64,000 bases of DNA from Erigeron canadensis (taxonomy: Eukaryota > Streptophyta > Magnoliopsida > Asterales > Asteraceae): assembly GCF_010389155.1 (NCBI RefSeq), contig NC_057766.1, positions 27,041,516 to 27,105,515 on the forward strand, in the 5' to 3' direction. How positions within the stretch are numbered: position 1 is the stretch's first letter; every line of letters begins with the position of its first letter. Positions 22,180 to 34,400 of this stretch are shown here, piece by piece. Below the pieces are notes generated by a model that saw only the letters and a program-made list of their open reading frames with translations, did not search any database and was not told where the DNA came from. The position numbers were made by a program, and so were the translations under genes.

Positions 22180-25100
22180 ATGGGAAATTGTATTCCAGTC
22201 ATCAGTTGGATAATAAATCAAAGGACGGCTTTACCGATGATTCCAAACCTTTCAATGGTATCTTCATCGTCGTCATCTTCTGAATCTGCTTCTTACGATG
22301 TATTTTTAAGTTTTAGAGGAGAGGATACCCGGAAGACCTTTGTAGATCATCTCTACTCCGCCCTCGTACAACGCCTAATCCACACTTATAAGGATGACGA
22401 AACACTTCCCCGGGGTGTATCCATCGGTCCATCCCTCTTTAATGCTATCAAAAAATCACATATAGCTCTCATAATTTTCTCCAAAAACTATGCGGATTCT
22501 TCATGGTGCTTGGATGAACTTGAGTTTATCATGAAATGCGAAAAGGAGACTGGGCTAATCGTTATGCCGGTATTCTATGACGTGGACCCATCTGATGTGG
22601 AAAATCAGAAGGGGGATTTTGGAAAAGGATTTGCTAAGCAAGGGGCAAACAACATCACCAGAATTGAATCATGGAGAAAAGCACTTGTTGATGCAAGTAA
22701 CCTTTCTGGATGGGAACCCAAAAACGTTGCTAACGGGTAATTTCCTCTTATAATTTTAATCATAAGTTCGAGGTGTTTAGACTAGCATATATTAATGGTC
22801 AAATTCATATTAAAATTATTTAATTTCTATATTATTATTAGTATTTAATTTCATATGTAATGAGCTCTCCGATTTAGAGCGTTTCAAGACTTCTGCTATC
22901 ATGAAATAAACTATTTACTGACAATTTCATCCTTATTTAAATTTTTTATTCAAACCTAGGCTTTTCTCTTGAATATATTTTTTTTTCAATTTGTATTTAC
23001 ATGTTAAAGTGAATTCTGTGGTAGAACTTCATAAGCTAATAATGTTTATAACAAGTATTTATGATATTTCAATTGGCTATACTTTATCTGCAAGTCTAAG
23101 ATTTGTGTACAGATATAACAACAAGACCCAATTCCTAAGCGGGGTATGAGGTAGGTGAGCTGTAGACAGTCTTACCTCTACCCAAAGGTAGCAAGATTGC
23201 TTCTATAAGGACCTCCGACCACAATTAAGTAAAAATTGAAAAGTGTAAAGAGTTTAGTTACCATACCCGTCAGCCGAAGAAAAACATAAGAAGATTTACT
23301 TGTCTACTGAGTATCACCCGGCTACATAAAGAATAGGGAAGAGTACCAAACATGCGACCTAGCATACTATACCCTAGGTTCGACAATACATATACAATAG
23401 CAATCATATCGAACATATTAAACAACATACGAGTGTAAAAACATAATACACATAGGCTCCTGCTAGAATTCCAACATGTGATGTGAAAACAACCATGCAA
23501 ACATACATATAAAAAGGAACTAACTAAGAATTTCCAGCGCTCGATGGGCCCATAATGAAAACGGGTGCTAAACAACCTATGAAACAAGGTAACTTAGGTT
23601 GTGTAGCTAAACTATTTCTAGTCCTCTCACATAACTCTCAAAACCACTAAAACTAATCCTAGTCCTCTAAAACTCCCTCATTGGTCATGTCTTCCGACGA
23701 CAGACAAAAGATTTTGTTGTGAACATAAAGGATAGAGTAACCTCCCCCTAGGTTTAGGCCTACCTCTACTCAAGGCCAAACCACTACGGAGGTTACAAAG
23801 AACCAAAGTCTAAGTAAAAAGTCTACATAACCTATTGCCATATGCCTTTCACTCCTTGTCTACGTCCTCTGCTAGGAAACTCCTTTGAAGCGTTCATTAT
23901 TCTGTCCTTTCACCTCCGTCGACTTACCTCTTCTCCTGTCGGGTCAAAGCCCTATGTAGTATCCATTCACCTTAGTTGGACCCACTTCTCGTGGCCAAAC
24001 CATCACCAACATCCTTAGGCAAGGCAATATGGGAAAAGATGTCGATCTTAGTCACTCAAAAACCTACCCTAATCTAATCCTCTACTCTAATCCTAGTTCT
24101 CCAGGCCGTCCTATCCGACGTCATGGTCTCCGATAAGCCAAACTCTTTTAGGTCTTTCGCTAGTCGCTCCTCCCACCTCATCTTAGGCCTTCCCCTTCTT
24201 TGTATTCCGATAACATGAATAGATTCCGTTATCCTCGGTGTTGCTGTTTGATCTCTTATTCTAACATAAACCATCTCAAGCATCCTTCCTTTAGCTTGTT
24301 AATGATGGTCCTTACATCAACTTTGGCTCTAAAAACTCCCATGCGGATCCTGTCTAATAGGGTCTTTCCGCAAGTCCATCTTAGCATCCTCATCTTAGCC
24401 ACCTCTACCCGGGACTCTTGGGCTTTCGTCATCGGCCAACATTCCGACCCGTATAACATATGCGGTCTAATAGCCACTATGTAAAACTTGTCTTTCAGTT
24501 TTAACGAAATCTTCTTGTCGCACATAACTTCAGTAGCCGCTCTTCATCCATCCCGCTTAGATCCGTCTTCATCTTTGTGTATAGATCTTTACCATAATTT
24601 ATGTGATTTTACATTATTTAGTACTTTGAGTATGCTGGTATACGCTAATTATATATGCACATGTATGTGCCCAATGTGCAAGCATGAATCAAAAGTCATA
24701 AATGAGATTGTCCAGAAGGTTTTCGATAGATTGATTCCGGCTATTTCAGATATTGACGATGGTCTTGTTGGAATGAGGACTCGATTGCAAGAAATGATAG
24801 CACAATTAGAGTTGGGGTCAGGTGATGTACAAATGGTTGGAATATGGGGGGTTGGTGGCCTTGGCAAGACTACTCTTGCAACTTCAGTTTATATGGAAAT
24901 CTCTCGCCAGTTCGAGGGTAGCTGCATTGTGGATAATATTCAAGAGGACTCAAGCAAATATGGTTTAAAAAAAATGCAAGAAGACATTTTATCATCTATT
25001 TTTAAGGTGAAGGTGGATGTCCCTAGTATTACAGAAGGAAACAACATGATGAAAACTAGGTTACGTCGTAAGAAAGTATTAATACTTCTTGATGATGTTG

Positions 25101-28073
25101 ATAAACTTGACCAATTGGAAGCGTTAGCCGGATCAGATGAATGGTTTGGAGGTGGGAGTCGAATAATAATCACAACTAGAGATGAGCATTTGCTTAGAGC
25201 CCACAAGGTTAAAAAGGTTTATCGTGGTAAATTATTATTAGATGATGAAGCTAGTCAACTTTTTAATATACATGCATACAACAAAAATAACCCATTACAG
25301 GATTATAGGAAGCTTTCATTACGTGTGGTTAAATATGCTTCTGGGCTTCCATTAGCACTTAAAGTTTTAGGTCGTTTTCTATCCGACAAAGACGAGAAGG
25401 AGTGGATGAGCACGTTGGATAGATTGAAAGACATTCCTGAAAAGGAGATCGTGAAGACGCTCAGAATTAGCTATGATGGACTTGACACTGCAGAGAAAGA
25501 GTTATTCTTGGACATTGCATGTTTCTTCAGGGGTTGTGGCACAGGTTATGCAATGGAGATACTTGAAGCTTGTGGGTATCATCCTTGTATAGGTATAAAG
25601 ATTTTAAGAGAAAAAGCTCTCATAACTATTAATACCGAAGGTAAGTTTGATATGCACGATTTGATTCAAGAAATGGGACACTTCATTGTCAGAGGTGAAA
25701 ATCCCGACAGACCTGAAAAGCATAGCAGAGTTTGGAAACATGAGGATGTCATTAGCATGTGTTCTCGTGGTTCAATAATGGTAAAATACTTATCTTTTAC
25801 TAGTTTTTAACACTATATACTCGTATCATATGTGCTCTCATTAGTACAAACACATGTAAAATTTGAAGATATATTTTTCAACTAACCGTGCACATTGTTT
25901 TCTCCATTATTACAGGAAAATGACAAAATTGAAGCGATACATTATCTAAAAGATCATGATCATGACTATGATCATTCATCACGCTTGTGTATGATTGTTT
26001 CAAAAATGAAACAACTAAGGTGCCTTAGGGTGAATATATTCGGTAAAAAGTATGATGAAGGGCCTAGTTTTCTTTCAAACGAGTTAAAGTATATTTATTG
26101 GAGGAACTATCCAGCAAGTCCATTCCCGAACAGTTTTCAACCCGTGAAGCTGGTTGTTCTGAAATTGGATATAAGCTTGCAAAAACAACTTTGGACTAGT
26201 GACCAGGTAATTTAATAGTTCGCTTCATTAGCATATACTCCCTTCGTCCATATTCATTGTCTAATATGCTATTTTCTGTTGTCTTAAAATTATTGTTTAC
26301 TCTTAAATATGGATGGAGATATCTAATTAATTTCGTATATTATTACACCTGAAGTAAACTTATTTAGTTACAATATTCAAGGAAATTAAACATAAATTAC
26401 TGTGAAAAAGGTAAAAGATGTCATTCTGATACCTTAAAGTGTAAAAATTACTAAAAACGGTTTGGGATCTTAATGTGTCTTTTCTTGGTGCACTTTTGCT
26501 TACTATATAAGCTTAATTAATGCCATTTTTTTTTGTATGAATGACTTATAGCATCTGCCTCATCTGAAAGTGCTTGAACTCAATGAGATGAAGAACCTAA
26601 TCAGCACACCAGACTTCGGGGGACTTCCTTGTCTTCAAAAGATCACTCTCACATACTGTGGTAGTTTAGAAGAGATCCACCCATCACTTGAAAATCATAC
26701 TACTCTTGAATACATAGAATTATTATTTTGTATCAAGCTTCGAAAGTTTCCGACAATTGTGAAAATGGAAAAACTCAAGACTCTTAGAGTATGGGGTTGT
26801 TTTGCGATTACTGAGTTCCCGAAAATCCAAGCAAACATGGAAAGCTTGGTAGACTTGTATTTGGGTTGGATTGGGATAAAAGTTCTACCCTCATCAATTG
26901 GAGAACGTTGTACCAACCTTACTTCGTTGACCTTGGGTAATCTTCTTTATCTAAAAAGCATACAACTGATCAGCTTGGATGCCTTAATACATTTAAGTAA
27001 GTTCGAATGCCAAGGAAATAGTATGTTGATGTTCCATCACTTTCCACGTAGCTTAAGAAAATTGAAGGTTGTTAAAGCTATTTTCAGAGATGGAAAATTT
27101 CCATCATATATTGGTGAGTTATCCAGTTTAGAAGAGCTGGATCTAAGCGAGAATCAATTTGAGCGGATAGATTTCAGCTTCTCACAACTTACTCATCTTA
27201 AACTCCTCATCTTGTCGGAATGCAAAAGCCTTGTAGAATTGCCCAAGCTCCCATCAAGTTTAGCTATTCTCAGAGCTGACCAGTGCGAATCACTTACAAG
27301 TGTAGGAGATTGTTACACAGATTGTAAAAGGTTATGTCAAGTCTCACTTATAAACGGGGATATTGTAACTGATGGCAACAGATTACTAGAAAATATGCTT
27401 CAGGTACATCTGTTTCTCATTATTTCCCTTTTTTAATATCAATCAATTAATTGATCTCTATATGGTGTATATATAGACAATATTATGATGAAGTTTTAAA
27501 TTGGTAAAACTGTTTTTTGATAAATTAGGGAGATGCTATTGAAGATCAATCTCTGCTTCTTCAACTGGATGGCCTCGAGATTCCAAAGCGTTTTATACCC
27601 GGTCTTTGTTGTGGAAGTAGATATACATTGCATCTTCCAAACAACTGGCATGATGACTTCTGTGGATTCTTAATGTGTGCTGTTTTCACAACTGGTTACC
27701 GCAACGAAGCTGTAAAGATGAGTATGAAACAACCAATGAGTGAGGAGGGTATGGATTCTCGACAAAATGATGTGGTTTGGGAGGATAGTATGGGAGACAT
27801 TAGTACATGGGTGGGGTATATTTCATTTGGTTTATTGAAGCACACTTCTTGGTGGGATCGTACATACAACACCCTTTCGTTCTCCATTGATGAAGATATA
27901 AGTTTTGTAGTGGGGTTGGAGTTAGGCTTGTTTCTGGGAATAGCCGAGATGGTCGTCTAGGAGAAACATTTACAGATTCTTCTGATCAACTTTCACATTA
28001 TAAACCTGACTTCAAGATTGAATATGAATCGGCGTATGCTTTAAGGATTTCTCTTGGCGCGAGGGATTCATGA
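22180..28073 (+). CDS. TIR-NB-LRR (TNL) immune receptor, possibly a pseudogene
   Basis: Exons: TIR 22180-22736 (starts at 22237 and 22255 are also possible); NB-ARC 24683-25780; LRR 25916-26206 and 26552-27403; C-terminal 27529-27960. TIR motifs are YDVFLSFRGEDTR, the catalytic Glu in SSWCLDEL and VFYDVDPSDV. NB-ARC shows the P-loop GVGGLGKTT, kinase-2 LILLDDVD (TNL-type Asp), SRIIITTRD, GLPLAL, LFLDIACFF and MHD in FDMHDLIQEMG. LRRs follow, then a C-JID domain (GLEIPKRFIPG, HLPNNW, LMCAVF). Such proteins sense pathogen effectors and act as TIR NADases in the cytosol or nucleus. Two oddities: the phase-2 donor at 22737 does not fit the NB exon acceptor, and the frame stops at 27960 while another frame continues the likely C-terminus to 28073. 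Whether it is functional is open. Confidence 0.85.
23108..24580 (-). mobile_element. RTE-type LINE 3' fragment, antisense in NLR intron 1
   Basis: Minus-strand frames read CDKKISLKLKDKFY, MLYGSECWPMTKAQE, RMLRWTCGKTLLDRIR and then RRGRPKMRWEERLAKDLKE. This is the C-terminal wording of plant RTE-clade LINE polyproteins. Downstream, 23110-23230 holds the typical tail phrase region (AACAACAAGACCCAAT). Several frameshifts and the missing reverse transcriptase show it is a 5'-truncated dead copy. It accounts for most of the ~1.9-kb intron and ends ~100 bp from the NB-ARC exon. Confidence 0.8.
26238..26318. repeat. Short Stowaway-like MITE in NLR intron 3
   Basis: CTCCCTTCGTCCATATT at the left mirrors AAATATGGATGGAG at the right. 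CTCCCTCCGTCC is the hallmark of mariner/Stowaway termini, and TA precedes the left end. Only ~81 bp. Confidence 0.5.
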
Positions 28074-28125
28074 ACTCATAATGCTCAAACAAATGTGTGG
28101 TTTTTCTCTTCTTTGTTCTATTTAT

Positions 28126-28130
<5 letters not shown>

Positions 28131-28164
<34 letters not shown>
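28131..28164. repeat. (TA)n microsatellite downstream of the NLR
   Basis: About 34 bp of TA repeat, probably in or just past the 3' UTR. Confidence 0.9.
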
Positions 28165-28168
<4 letters not shown>

Positions 28169-28454
28169 TATATTTTATTTGAAAAACGATTGTATTTGAA
28201 ATCTTTGTATAACACGTGTGTGAAACCTGTATCACCTATACGGTTTCACCAAACTATCAAAGGCCAACGGTATGAAACCTACATGGCTATCTTCTGTGCG
28301 TGTGTGATCTTATTATGATGGACATTTGTTTTAAGAAAAATAGCTTGAAAATGATGAAAGGTTTTTTTGTCCTTTAAAGATGAGTTTGATTTGTGAGTGT
28401 GGGCGCGTAGCGCCTATATTCAGGTGTAAGAATGGGAATGAAACAACGGTTCTG

Positions 28455-28601
28455 TTACCGCACCAACAATGCTAAGATTACAAAGGATTTTTATTAATGT
28501 ACGAGCTTTCTAGATAAACATAGTAGAGATTGAAATGGTATCATAAAATGGCAAGGCTATAAAAAGCTTTTTGGTAAAGCAAGCCACATATATATTAGCA
28601 C
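28455..28601 (-). repeat. Duplicated F-box 3' flank, copy A
   Basis: From GTTACCGCACCAAC to TATTAGCACAT the sequence matches 29201..29337 with moderate divergence (shared phrases GTACGAGCTTTCT, ATAAACATAGT, AAGGCTATAAAA). Copy B adjoins the decayed F-box gene; copy A is cut off at the RLCK fragment. Confidence 0.8.
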
Positions 28602-28605
28602 ATAC

Positions 28606-29003
28606 TAAAGCTGGTGGAGGGCGAGCAATGCTTGTAGACGCGTGTGACATAGACGATTGCACGGCGGCCAAATACCTAAAAGACCTCAATCGACACATGG
28701 AACTCGTCATGGAGTGATAACTGATCAACTCAGCAAGCAGTTTTTTTGTTTTTGTTTTGTACCTGATGTTTTGGGTTGAGGAGTGTATGTATATCTTGTT
28801 GGGAGTGAGAGACAGAGATGGGCCTAGAAGAAACCCCTTTTAGAAGTTTTAGGGCCAAATCTTGTTTTAGTTTGTGGGTTTAGAACTTTAGATGGGGAAT
28901 TAAGAAAGAAAATCTATAATTGTTATACTCTCTAGTATTATGAGTGGTGAATGTCCCCATGAATGCTTCTAAAAAACCTGAAAATACATATTCTTAACTT
29001 GTT
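28606..29003 (+). pseudogene. Displaced copy of the RLCK 3' end (last ~35 codons and 3' UTR)
   Basis: It is nearly identical to 13090..13492. The coding part still reads [14 protein letters not shown] then [14 protein letters not shown] with a TGA stop; differences include Tyr to Cys and Thr to Ala. Small indels occur in the UTR. It has no start, no kinase domain and no intron boundary, so it cannot make a kinase. A second short echo of the UTR (TTTTAGATGGGGAATTAAG) lies at 29003-29021. Retention of the plain 3' end suggests DNA filler repair or a captured transcript end. Confidence 0.85.
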
Positions 29004-29200
29004 TTAGATGGGGAATTAAGCAATTCTGCAATTGTAACCCGCCCGAAACAGAGCCACTACCCCAAAAAGAATTATCCAAAACCGACATAAATGAAAACCA
29101 AGACCCAGAGTCTCAGACACATATTTTAAACTAAAACTGACAACTCAAGTCTCATAAATTTGTTGGAAGAAAGATATATATATTTTTTTTTTGAAGAAAG

Positions 29201-29337
29201 AGTTACTGCACCAACAACACCACAAAGGACTTTTAATAACGTACGAGCTTTCTTAATAAACATAGTTGAGTTTGAAATCGTATCATAAATGCCAAGGCTA
29301 TAAAATGCTTTGGCAAAGAAAGCAGCATATTAGCACA
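29201..29337 (-). repeat. Duplicated F-box 3' flank, copy B
   Basis: The counterpart of copy A (28455..28601), ending TTAGCACAT. It sits just downstream of the decayed F-box gene and is probably its 3' UTR/flank. Confidence 0.8.
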
Positions 29338-29389
29338 TCCACAGTAGAAAATATATAACTTTCTCAACAAATGATGTGATGATTTCGGG

Positions 29390-30405
29390 TTAATGCCATT
29401 TACGTATTGAAAGCAAACTGCTTTGATACATTCGAACCTCTGCTGTTCCTTCTTCATCTGGATCAGCTACTGGACCAATCAGCCTATTGAAACTGTCACT
29501 TTTCAGTCTGTAAGCATACATTAATCCTCGAGGAGAGGTCATTAATATGTCTCCGTTTTTGTTCCAACAACCTAAAACAATCCAGCCATAATAATCAGAC
29601 ATACTTCCATCAATAACACGGTGTATCATCCATTCTTGATGCTTCATCCACACCACTTTACTATCAGACCCTTTAATACCATACACGAATCCGAGTTCCC
29701 CATTAAGATCAACCAGCTTATCGACAGACCAAACCTTTTCTCTTTGTTTGGGAAGGTCAATCACCCCGAATTCCTCTGTCTTCATGTCAAGCCAAACTAA
29801 CTGGTACACAACATAAAAGCTACTAGCGTAAGCAAACCAATACAAACGTCCATTAGCATAAACGGCTTCCCCAACAATGTGATAAACCGACAATGAGGGT
29901 ATCTCTCGCCACGTGTCTGTGCCCAAAACATGCACCACAGCGCCTATGTCCACTCCTGTTAAGTAATGATTTTTAAGAAACACACAAACCATCTTGAAGG
30001 TGTTCGTGGAATAATCAAAACTCATGGCATTCCGTAGTTAGAGGATTGATCACTACAAAAGTGGTGGCACAATTACAAATATCGTATTGTTGTATTAAAG
30101 TGATGAGCCCGTTGCAATAACCATGTATCGTATCGTGCAGGTATATTAAAGATCTTTTTACTAAAAATCTAGCTAGAGGATAAATACTTTTTGATCACTT
30201 GTATTCCAGCTTCAGTATCTTCCATAATTAAACGTAAAATACTCATCTGTACGAACAATTGTTGTTGGAAGGGGTGAATACAACGTTTCTTTCGAGTAAT
30301 ATGGAAGGGCTTGGGTTCATCTTTGACGACATGAATGTTTGCAAGGTAAGGATGTCGCGCCATTGTTTGCATACACACCGGAAACGAGCTAGAGATTTGA
30401 GTTAA
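29390..30405 (-). pseudogene. F-box protein pseudogene (F-box plus F-box-associated domain)
   Basis: Three pieces in different frames follow the order of an F-box/FBA protein. The first (about 30405-30245) carries LKSLARFRCVCKQWRDIL, the second half of an F-box. The second (about 30150-30030) has HGYCNGLITL and FVVINPLTTECHE. The third (30025-29390) is a 211-codon FBA-like domain with FDYSTNTFKMVCV, WREIPS, LYWFAY and LVWLDMKTEEFGVIDLP. The N-terminal start of the F-box is lost and stops or frameshifts separate the pieces. Intact relatives link substrates to SCF ubiquitin ligases. The last piece alone could be expressed, but it lacks the Skp1-binding part. Confidence 0.8.
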
Positions 30406-31440
30406 TTTCTTTCTTGTCCTATTACTGTATTTCTTCTAATTTAATTGCTTTCAAAGAAAAAGGGATATTGACATAAGATTGTGTGACATCTGGATCTGGC
30501 CAATATTAAGTATTAAATAATTCGTACATCTATGTGTTGTCACTGCGATGGGCTTTCATTGGATCAATTATCCCTCATGTAGATTTTAGAGTGGAAGAAA
30601 CATTAAACATCTTATAGTTTTCAACTGTGACCTTTTCTTTCTCTATTCTCTATAGTACGATTAAGTTTTGGTCAGTTTTAATCTAAAATCTCAAGAAAAT
30701 CAATACATACTGTTTGTCCAAACTGTTACATAACATTTATGTAATTAGCAGCAGAGTAAACTTAAAATTAAAAACATTTCATCCTAAAAGCTCAATCAAT
30801 ACAAGTCTCTTTTGTTAATAGACCTGACAAAATTGATACTCCCACTATTTATTTAAATGAACATGGCCAAAAAGAGTCAAACTCGTGTACCATTTTTTAA
30901 TGAGCTTTACTATATTCAAATTTCCCTATTGAAAACATGGCCAAAAGATAGTCAAACTCATGCACCATTTTTTAATAAGCTTATTGGATATGTTCGATAA
31001 TTCTACATTACATGTTTGGAGCATCATATAATTATATTATAGATCAATAGATGCATACAAATTCAAGTATTGCATGCCAACGTTCAGAAAAAAGATTGTA
31101 GGTATCAAGTTAAACTTCATAATTAAGGTCAAATAAACTCTAAGAAGAGCCGAACCGATAAGACACAAGTTTCTACACCCAAAAAGATTGGTTTAACCAA
31201 ACCATTAATGACCCCAGTTTTTCCTTAAGACCTGTATAACTTATCCCCAAAAGCAAAATAAATTACCCCGAAATCTTCTACCCTTACCTTACTAATACTA
31301 AAACTACTAACGCTACGTTACATAAGTCAGCAGATTAAGGTCAGCTCCAAAAGATTGAAAAAGAAACTAGCCTGAAACATAACATCCCCACTGCTTTTAT
31401 ATTGTGCTAAGCTATCTAGACTGCAAGCTTTTGATCCTCG
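30406..31440. other. Spacer between F-box pseudogene and PLT3/AIL6
   Basis: A ~45-bp phrase (ACATGGCCAAAA...CACCATTTTTTAAT) occurs twice at about 30860-30905 and 30935-30980. The last few hundred bases are likely the 3' UTR of the minus-strand AP2 gene. No other gene seen. Confidence 0.5.
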
Positions 31441-34400
31441 TTAATACGACTGGTTAGGCCAAATGAAGAATTCAGCTGGAGGCGCTGGTAAAGCCAACGG
31501 AACAGAGGTCTCGGGTGCGTTACCATTTCCAGCCTGAAGATGGTGAAACAAACTTTGATGATGATACATTGACATCGAGTTTGGATCATATGGCAAAGCG
31601 TAAACCGGTTGTGCAGTTCCAAAGCTGATATTGCTTCCGGTATTGCCATTGTGATTGTATTGTGTCGGCATCTGGTGGTTAGTGATCAAAGGTTTCTGGT
31701 CCGCTTCTGAAGAGATTTTTAAACGTTTTGCTGAGCCACCAACAGGAAGTGAGCTAGTGGAAATTGCTTCCACGTCATACCGATTCATTTCAAAGTTTGT
31801 CACGGCATTCATGCCTCTAAATTTGATTGCTGCTATGTCATATGCCTCAGCAGCTTCCTCCTCGGTAGCTGCAATAACATCACATAATTATATATTTATA
31901 AATATATATTCATGATTAATTATTGACAATAAGATGCTATATCATACCGAAAGTCCCTAAGTAAAGGTCTTTGTTCCCAGCAACACGCCCAATCCTTGCT
32001 TGCCAACGACCTTGTTGGTGATGTCTTGTTACTCCTCGGTAGATTGATGCTCCCCGAGAAAAACCACTGCTTTTTCTGCGTACAACAAGAAACAATATTA
32101 GAAAAGGACAATTATCGTAAAAGGGTTTAAAATGATTGATAAATTCATTGAACCTTCTAAGTGATGCAATGAATTCTTGCTTGGTTGCATTTTTCATGTC
32201 CTCCAACTCTTGAGCATAACTTCCCACCTTTATTGAAACAATATTGTTAGACTTAATGTAACTTTAAACATGTTAGACTTATTGTTAGACTCAACAAAAG
32301 AATAGTATGCACATATATCTATTAAAAACTGAGAAGTACTTCCAATATTGTTAGACTCAACATGTTAGACTTATTTCAAAATATTGTTAGACTCAACAAA
32401 AGAATCCAACAAAAGGTACAACATGTTTACCGGAAAGTTTGTAGTGGCGGTGGGACCCCAGTACTTCAAGGCAGCCAAATCATACGCTCTTGCCGCCTTG
32501 TCCTCCTTGTCATAACCACCTGTTTTTTTTACTTAAACATGTTAAAAAAAATAACAAGCAACACTATACCCAACTTATTAATCAAAGAAAACTTGTATAA
32601 ATGAACGAGAAAGAATAATAAAATTACTCACCCAAGTACACTGCAGATCAGAAATCGGACCGCATCGTCAACAGCCATGCAAAAAATTGAGTGAAAGAAC
32701 ATGAGCATTCAGCATGAACTTAAATTGGTGGTCCATGATACGTGCATCAAATTAGTACTTCCCAATAAAGCAAAAGCAAAAGATTGCAAGCACTTATAAA
32801 ATATACATTTGCACGGGTACACAATATTGTGGGACTAAAATATAAGTGATGTATAAGTTCCATAATCCGTCTCAAAACTCATCGAATAGTTATCTCGGCT
32901 CTCGGAAAAAGTCTCATCAGTAAGGGTAAACCGGTCATTAATATATATCATATAATATAATACGTGTAGTTTATCCGTAACAACTAAGTTGGTCATTTTA
33001 ATTAGCTGATCAATGTAAATGTATATACAGCAAAGACTTGCACAAATTTTAATTGGAAATTATACACAAAATATAAATTTATATATTGCATCAAAATATA
33101 TTGATGGGATTGATAAAGAGTAATACTATAGAAGTTTGACTGGGTCAAAGCAATAAGAAATGAAGGGGGGTAAAAGGTAAAGGAAAAGCAAAAGTAAAAA
33201 AGGCAAAGGCATGTATGTACGAAAGTACAGAGAATAGCAGGCTCACTAACTAGGATAGATACAGACTAGTGTGTGTAGTGTAGGTGTGTGATTATACTTT
33301 GAATATACAGGATAGATTAGGAAAGGGAGAAAAAGTAGAGGGGGTAAAGTGAAAAATCCAGTGGACAAAAGTGTGCCATTTGAAGGAAATATATGGAATT
33401 AAGAGACTCTGGTGTAGCATAAATACAGAAAGAAAAGAGACTAGAAGAAAGTACAAGAAATGGTACATCCATCAATCATCAGAAGAGCATCAGCAAGAAC
33501 AAACTTCTGATGGATTTGAAATCCAAGGTCCTAATCACATCTCAAAAGTCAAAAACTAATTGTACTTGGTGAATCTTTTCTTAAATGATCATATCTAACA
33601 CAATTTTAGTACAAGCTTTGCTTTACTCAATGAGATTCATTATTTTTCTCTTCTAATAAAAACAAGAATTTTGTTTACCAGAATTAACATTGGTTAAAAT
33701 TTGATTACAAATAGATAAACATGTATCCAATGTACATATTTTTCTTATTTAAAGAACACATGTACAATAAGGTGAATCTATTAATGATGGTTGATTCCAA
33801 AACAATGAACAAGTTCAAAATGCACATGCATGAGACTAAAAAAATGGTGTTATTCCAAAAAGCACTTTCCAAGCAGCATTTTGAAACCACCTATTCCAAC
33901 CCTTAAAAGAAAGGGAAGAAACGCCTTTCATCTAATCTTAAGGTATTTGCATAAGCTTTATACTAATGTGTTGTTAACAAACTATGTTATTATGGTTAAT
34001 AAACAGGAAGACAGTGTAACTAGGAATTAAAGCGATTACAACCAATTAATTAAGAAGAACCAAGTAACTATCATATTCATGAACTTTTACCCACCTCCTT
34101 ACAACACAAAAAAAAAAAAAAAAACAAACTTCGAACTAAGTAACTATCATATTAATCAATTAAGTACACCATTTTAATTCAAATTCAAAGTGATCAACAT
34201 ATATGTCATATTTACTTTAAGCTTGTTTCATTACAATAGTCGCCAAGAAGATGTTTCATTCATCCACCTAAGTATATAACAGTTCCCTCTATGCATTCTT
34301 GACATATATGTCATATTTACTTTAAGCTTGTTTCATTACAATACCATTCCATACATTTTTATGAAGTTGTGATACCCATACAATAAAATCAATGTGTACA

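Noticed and set aside
30169..30378. Separate 69-aa protein
   Set aside because: Another frame of the same DNA encodes F-box residues LKSLARFRCVCKQW, so this frame is a shadow in a pseudogene.
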